Assembly (NCBI RefSeq): GCF_005405345.1
Contig: NZ_BJDW01000018.1
Coordinates: 1-46,840 of the forward strand
Origin: Enterococcus viikkiensis
GTDB lineage: Bacteria > Bacillota > Bacilli > Lactobacillales > Enterococcaceae
Direction: 5' to 3'
DNA length: 46,840 nucleotides
A program made the position numbers and the translations under genes. Under the pieces are notes generated by a model, which saw nothing but the letters and a program-made list of their open reading frames with translations, had not been told where the DNA came from and ran no database searches. Positions 43,202 through 46,840 of the stretch are shown here, piece after piece (the stretch's first letter is position 1; each line of letters starts with the position of its first letter).

Positions 43202-44185
43202 TTAGCCTTTCTTTGACAAAAAAATGGCTTCAAGATACAGCCGTTCCAATATTTCTTGCTGATTGACTCGATGAAAGAGCCACTCTCGTTGGTTCGCTGC
43301 ACGATAGTCCATGAACTTTGTGAAAATTCGTGAAGCATGCTTTGCTTCCCTTTGAAATAAATAACGAAAGAGGAAGACATCCTCTTGATAAAAGAAAAAA
43401 TAGCGACTAGGAAAATAGATCCACTCCGTTAGATACAAAAGATGGCGGCGCTCTTGGTAGAAAAACTGCTGTAATTTAAGAATTCTAGGATTGCTTTGAA
43501 CCAATTTGACACTCAACGTCTGCTTATTCAAAAGAATATTTTCTCTCGAAGGAACAATTTTCAATGGTTTTTGATAGTTTGTCGAATGGAAAATTCGCTT
43601 TAAAGGAAGCGAAAAAGCCGGCCACTGTCTTTCTCTGTAGACCAATCCTTTATTATCATGAATATGGTAAAGTAAACGAATCTGCTTTTTTTCAATCAGC
43701 CAAAGGTGCAGTCCCTTCTCTTTATCAAAAGAACAAAATTGCTTTTGTAATGAAGTAAATGTTTCTTTCGGCCACAACCTTTGACCCAACAGCCACCAGT
43801 CTTGATAGTTTTTTTCCTGATAGCCAACAATCCGCTCCTTCAAACGAGAACCTTGGATACTTGAACATTGAATTTCAACGGCTAGTTGCTCATTTAGCAG
43901 ATCTGGTCTTTGAGGCAAATCGGTTAATGGCTGCTCTAGCTTCCAGTTGACTTCAAATCGGGCGCCCCATTTCAAAAAAAGTGCTTTTAGTTCTAAATGT
44001 TCTGGCGTCTCACCTTCACTTAGTCCCACACAATGACTATGATTAAAATGTGAAAAGTGGGGAATTTTTATCTTTCCTACTTTACGTATTAATCGTTCTC
44101 CACAATCTGGGCAAAAACAAATTTGGTTTTCTTTGACCATTGCCGCTTCAATCATTTTCTTTTCATCAGTATAAGCAAACAGCAT
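43202..44185 (-). CDS. coiA: CoiA-like competence nuclease
   Basis: A 327-residue CoiA family protein. It has an N-terminal zinc-finger-like CFCPDCGE (about 20-27) with HFSHFNHSHC and a restriction-endonuclease-like core (LELKALFLKW, then QRPDLLNEQLAVEIQCSS, with the Asp-Glu/Gln-Lys-type set). CoiA is needed for recombination of incoming DNA during competence. The start at ATG 44185 follows GAGGTGAGG; the longer frame to 44323 runs into the mecA terminator. It is followed by pepF, 181 nt away, the region between holding no gene. Confidence 0.85.
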   Translation of the reverse strand: MLFAYTDEKKMIEAAMVKENQICFCPDCGERLIRKVGKIKIPHFSHFNHSHCVGLSEGETPEHLELKALFLKWGARFEVNWKLEQPLTDLPQRPDLLNEQLAVEIQCSSIQGSRLKERIVGYQEKNYQDWWLLGQRLWPKETFTSLQKQFCSFDKEKGLHLWLIEKKQIRLLYHIHDNKGLVYRERQWPAFSLPLKRIFHSTNYQKPLKIVPSRENILLNKQTLSVKLVQSNPRILKLQQFFYQERRHLLYLTEWIYFPSRYFFFYQEDVFLFRYLFQREAKHASRIFTKFMDYRAANQREWLFHRVNQQEILERLYLEAIFLSKKG

Positions 44186-44245
44186 CTTCCTCACCTCATA
44201 AAAAGATACGCAAAAACCATTGACTTCTAAAACGGTGACAAAAAA

Positions 44246-44275
44246 AATACCAACGCTAAAACTAGCGATGGTATT
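44246..44275 (-). terminator. Terminator after mecA
   Basis: AATACCATCGCTA and TAGCGTTGGTATT (minus strand) form a 13-bp stem with one G-U pair and a 4-nt loop, followed by seven U residues. It separates mecA from coiA. Confidence 0.8.
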
Positions 44276-44285
44276 AAAAAACAAT

Positions 44286-44930
44286 TTAACTGAAATGAGC
44301 CCGCGTAATCTCGATCGCGTCACGCTGCATCAACAGCTTTCCGTATTCTTCTAACATTTCAGTAGAGACGGAAGAAGCTGAAGCATATTCTAAAATCTCC
44401 GCTGTCGCATTAGCTAACGCATACTCTCCATAAATTTCAGGATCGAAGTACACTTGTACATAATACGTCTCATTTAACAGATATAGATCACACCAGGCAT
44501 CATCTAAAAAATGATAGCTTGCAAGCTCGATCATATCTTCAAAACTGCTTAATTGGAAAACACGCAGATTGTTCTTATTGCTATTCTCTTCAAGACTTTC
44601 CGAATTCGTTAAAATTTGTTGCCGAATTAGTTGGTCAAAATCATTGACTTCAAATTCAGTCGAGTTATTCATTTTACTGATATCCTCAGGCGTCAAGTTC
44701 TTGCTGATAAATAGTTCCAATCCGTCATTTTTGGGAAGTACTTGAAATGTGACTGCCTCACTGCTCTTAAACTCATCTTCAATATCGACTTCTTCCAGAA
44801 TACTATAGAAGAAAGATTCGATCTCACGATGATTTCCTAAAAGATCCAAAAAAGTGATCCCTCGTTCAGCTAAATCTTCATTTTCGATAATGACTCGGAT
44901 CGTATTCTCATTGATGTGTTCCATCTCCAT
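44286..44930 (-). CDS. mecA: MecA adaptor for ClpCP
   Basis: A 214-residue adaptor with an acidic middle, an N-terminal substrate-binding domain (1-90; MEMEHINENTIRVIIENEDL) and a C-terminal ClpC-binding domain (about 120-214; RVFQLSSFEDMIELA onward). In Bacillus it targets ComK and other proteins for degradation. The start at ATG 44930 follows GAGG; the frame to 44945 does not improve the match. It is coded next to coiA and the HAD gene in an area rich in Clp substrates and adaptors. Confidence 0.93.
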   Translation of the reverse strand: MEMEHINENTIRVIIENEDLAERGITFLDLLGNHREIESFFYSILEEVDIEDEFKSSEAVTFQVLPKNDGLELFISKNLTPEDISKMNNSTEFEVNDFDQLIRQQILTNSESLEENSNKNNLRVFQLSSFEDMIELASYHFLDDAWCDLYLLNETYYVQVYFDPEIYGEYALANATAEILEYASASSVSTEMLEEYGKLLMQRDAIEITRAHFS

Positions 44931-45079
44931 CTTGGCACACCTCACTTTAAAGATAGATTATATGTTCATTGTAACTGATTCCGTTTAAAAGTAAAGAATG
45001 CCGACAGATTTTATTAAATTCCTATAAACAAAGACAAACAGTCTATTACGAATGTTTCTCTTAGTTTTTACATCCATTT

Positions 45080-45125
45080 GAACGAATCAGAAATACTTGG
45101 TTTGATCGTTCGTCTAACGTATACT
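45080..45125 (+). promoter_or_regulatory. Promoter with overlapping inverted repeat, HAD gene
   Basis: TTGGTT (45097-45102) and TATACT (45120-45125) are 17 bp apart, 22 nt before the ATG. GAACGAATCA (45080-45089) and TGATCGTTC (45103-45111) form an inverted repeat with one extra base that flanks the -35, a possible repressor site. Confidence 0.55.
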
Positions 45126-45146
45126 TTTAGTGAAGGAGGTCTTTTA

Positions 45147-45752
45147 ATGATCAAGAATATCGTATTTGATTTAGGCAATGTTTTAGTGGATTTTGATCCA
45201 ATAAGATTTATTCGAGAAAAAACCGCTGACGAAAAAAAGCAGAAACTGCTTATGAAAGAAATTTTTGGTTCCATCGACTGGCTGCGCTTTGACAAAGGAA
45301 CCCTTACTAGCCAGGAACTTTTATTATCTGTGAAAACTCGGCTACCAAAAGATTTACATGAAATCACTGAAGATTTGTTGCATACTTGGTATCACGGCCT
45401 AAACCCCCTACCACACATGGAGGAACTTCCACAAAAATTAAAGGATCAAGGCTTAAAAATTTACTTGCTATCCAATGCCCCGCAAGATTTTTATCTATTC
45501 GAAGAAACTATTCCTAGTTATAACGCTTTTGATGGTATTTTTATCTCGTCAGATTGGAAATTAGCAAAACCTGAGTATCAGATTTTTCGAACTTTTTATA
45601 GCCACTTTCAGCTAAATCCTGCCGAGTGCTACTTTATCGATGATTCTGCACCGAATATTTTAGCTGCTGAAGAAACAGGTATGCGAGGGTTCCATTTCAG
45701 AAAAGACTATTCAGATTTAATACAAGATTTTTCTCAATTTATCCAGCTATAA
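45147..45752 (+). CDS. HAD-superfamily phosphatase
   Basis: A 201-residue haloacid-dehalogenase-like hydrolase (subfamily IA, YihX type). Motif I is FDLGNVLVDFD (7-17), motif II LLSNAP, motif III the Lys in KLAKPEYQIF, motif IV FIDDSAPN. It probably removes phosphate from a sugar phosphate such as glucose 1-phosphate, by similarity to YihX. The start at ATG 45147 follows AAGGAGG; the earlier frame from 45078 has no ribosome site. It is transcribed divergently from mecA and ends before a terminator shared with spx. Confidence 0.9.
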   Translation: MIKNIVFDLGNVLVDFDPIRFIREKTADEKKQKLLMKEIFGSIDWLRFDKGTLTSQELLLSVKTRLPKDLHEITEDLLHTWYHGLNPLPHMEELPQKLKDQGLKIYLLSNAPQDFYLFEETIPSYNAFDGIFISSDWKLAKPEYQIFRTFYSHFQLNPAECYFIDDSAPNILAAEETGMRGFHFRKDYSDLIQDFSQFIQL

Positions 45753-45808
45753 AATCGTGAAATCAGCCCATCTAATGGTCCATGTTTCATTTTATGAATA
45801 TAAAATAA

Positions 45809-45834
45809 AAATGCCTCGCAACTGCGAGGCATTT
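45809..45834. terminator. Bidirectional terminator, HAD gene / spx
   Basis: AAATGCCTCGCA / TGCGAGGCATTT with a 2-nt nominal loop lies between the convergent HAD and spx genes; A and T tracts flank it. Confidence 0.85.
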
Positions 45835-45838
45835 GTTT

Positions 45839-46237
45839 CTATAATCCAGCCATTAATTGTGCTTGACGTAATTCATACTGACGAACATCTCGAGGCAAGA
45901 AGCGACGGATTTCGTCTTCATTAAATCCAACTTGTAATCTTTTTTCATCGATCATAATTGGGCGACGTAACAGACCTGGGTTTTCTTTCACCAAATCCAG
46001 TAATTCTTTTAGTGACAGTTCATCTAAATCCATATTCAACTTTTGGAAAACTTTAGAACGAGTAGAAATAATCTCTTCAGTTCCATCTTCCGTCATCTGT
46101 AAAATATCTTTCAACTCATCGATATTCAACGGCTCAGAGAAGATATTTCGTTCAACATAGGGAATCTCATGTTCCTGCAGCCAAGCACGTGCTTTCCGAC
46201 ATGATGTGCAACTAGGGGAAGTATATAGCGTCAACAT
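45839..46237 (-). CDS. spx: Transcriptional regulator Spx
   Basis: A 132-residue ArsC-like redox regulator that binds the RNA polymerase alpha C-terminal domain and activates thiol-stress genes. The redox switch Cys10-Thr-Ser-Cys13 ([11 protein letters not shown]) is present, Gly52 (EDGTEEI) corresponds to the alpha-contact residue, and [15 protein letters not shown] lies near 93-107. The start at ATG 46237 follows AAAGGAG; the frame to 46246 begins inside the site. Its proteolytic adaptor SpxH is encoded at 37856. A TATAAT (minus strand, 46309-46314 region) lies upstream. Confidence 0.95.
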   Translation of the reverse strand: MLTLYTSPSCTSCRKARAWLQEHEIPYVERNIFSEPLNIDELKDILQMTEDGTEEIISTRSKVFQKLNMDLDELSLKELLDLVKENPGLLRRPIMIDEKRLQVGFNEDEIRRFLPRDVRQYELRQAQLMAGL

Positions 46238-46840
46238 ACATATCACTCCTTTTCTTGACTCTCTTATTTTTGTAACAGGTGTAACCTATCTCCTGCTATC
46301 TGTTTCTATTATACAAAAAAAAGGTAACAAAAAAAAGAGGTACTTCCTTTTTTTTTTACAAATATTAGTGTTATTTAATTAAAGACAACCTAACAAAAGC
46401 TATCCGAGCTAGTAGGTTGAATTAAAATGAGAATACAATGGCATAAAACTCATTTTATGCAGTGCTATAACAACGGTTAAATCTGTACTATTTAATTTAA
46501 ATTTTTTTCGATAAATTTAAACATAAATTGAAAATAAAATTTTTTTATTTATGCGTAAATTACTTAACAAGCTTTATAATTTTAAAAAAAACATGCTCAA
46601 AGCCAAATAATATAACCATCTTTCAAAATAATTTTAGGTAACCAAAACCATTCTTTTACTATTATTCTTAAATTATAGTTATTTTATTCTACTTCTTTTT
46701 TTGGGTTTCTGTATCAAAATTTTTTTAATAATTTTTCTCTTTTTATAGGTACAGTTTTCATTCATCGCCGATTGTAAAATTAAGCTAGACAACTAAAAAA
46801 GCCATTTGTGCTACACTCAAAATAGTTCTGACCAAAGAAT
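46238..46840. other. AT-rich non-coding region with hairpins
   Basis: No gene is visible in 600 bp. It begins with the spx leader. Past 46340 the composition is strongly AT-rich and contains consecutive inverted repeats: CAACCTA / TAGGTTG (46386-46392, 46413-46419) with an inner AGCT pair; GCATAAAA-CTCA-TTTTATGC (46441-46460); TTTAAATTT / AAATTTAAA (46496-46521); and CATAAAT / ATTTATG (46522-46553). Near the right end TGTGCTACACT is an extended -10-like element pointing out of the window. It may be a promoter region for a gene beyond the edge or a remnant of transferred DNA. Confidence 0.5.

Noticed and set aside
43090-43380. A 96-codon minus-strand frame overlapping the end of coiA.
   Set aside because: It runs in a different frame across a well-supported coding region and has no ribosome site.
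46770-46840. Right edge resembling the upstream end of an insertion sequence.
   Set aside because: No transposase reading frame or paired inverted repeat can be seen inside the window.

Overview
The window is chromosomal DNA of a low-GC Gram-positive bacterium, most probably an Enterococcus or close relative. The evidence is the gene content: efaCBA-type manganese importer with a DtxR-like operator, RelQ-NadK-pseudouridine synthase-MgtE, CoiA, MecA, Spx, class C sortases, L-lactate oxidase, and the mupG-murQ-murP MurNAc recycling operon. Genes are densely packed, start after strong AGGAGG-type sites, and are separated by good intrinsic terminators, many of them shared by convergent genes. I saw no rRNA, tRNA, CRISPR array, prophage or complete insertion sequence.

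Layout. 1-5900: a DedA membrane protein, then a MurR/RpiR regulator convergent with a MurNAc catabolic operon (MupG, MurQ, MurP). 6000-11240: ketopantoate-reductase-like dehydrogenase, a GlsB-type membrane protein, an amino-acid permease behind a cluster of CodY-like boxes, an aquaporin-family channel with altered NPA motifs, Ohr, and a Ser/Thr-rich lipoprotein. 11300-13850: rplK-rplA-rplJ-rplL with an L10 leader and two copies of a probable L1-binding mRNA motif. 14000-20360: two-subunit serine dehydratase, efaCBA, lactate oxidase and a lipoprotein hydrolase, all lying between rplK and nusG. 20500-21480: rpmG-secE-nusG; secE and rpmG are short genes (56 and 50 codons). 21700-30130: CBS-domain protein, QueT under a preQ1-I riboswitch, a small orphan protein, a lipid kinase, RecD2, a phosphatase, TrmL, a candidate small RNA, RlmA and CutC. 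30180-32590: a GH1 phospho-beta-glucosidase divergent from an RpiR-type regulator. 32600-46240: Nudix-like protein, MgtE, pseudouridine synthase, NadK, RelQ, CYTH protein, SpxH, two class C sortases, PepF, CoiA, MecA, a HAD phosphatase and Spx. 46240-46840: an AT-rich, hairpin-rich non-coding stretch.

How the parts fit. The 32.6-46.2 kb block resembles the Bacillus subtilis yjb locus (spx, mecA, coiA, pepF, yjbH, yjbK, relQ, nadK, yjbO), so it holds Spx together with its predicted proteolytic adaptor SpxH and the ClpC adaptor MecA. Two sortase genes interrupt this block. Regulation visible in the sequence includes CodY-like boxes, cre-like sites, a DtxR-type operator, a preQ1 riboswitch, an L10 leader, L1 operators, a possible nusG attenuator and inverted repeats upstream of sugar regulators.

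The most unusual items are: (i) two tandem class C sortases, each with a C-terminal prealbumin-like domain predicted to be cytosolic and no pilin gene nearby; (ii) a promoter plus three abutting hairpins ending in a U10 tract between rlmA and trmL, which looks like an undescribed small RNA or leader; (iii) a tandem duplication of the hairpin-and-ribosome-site leader before mgtE; and (iv) the CodY-box cluster before the permease.
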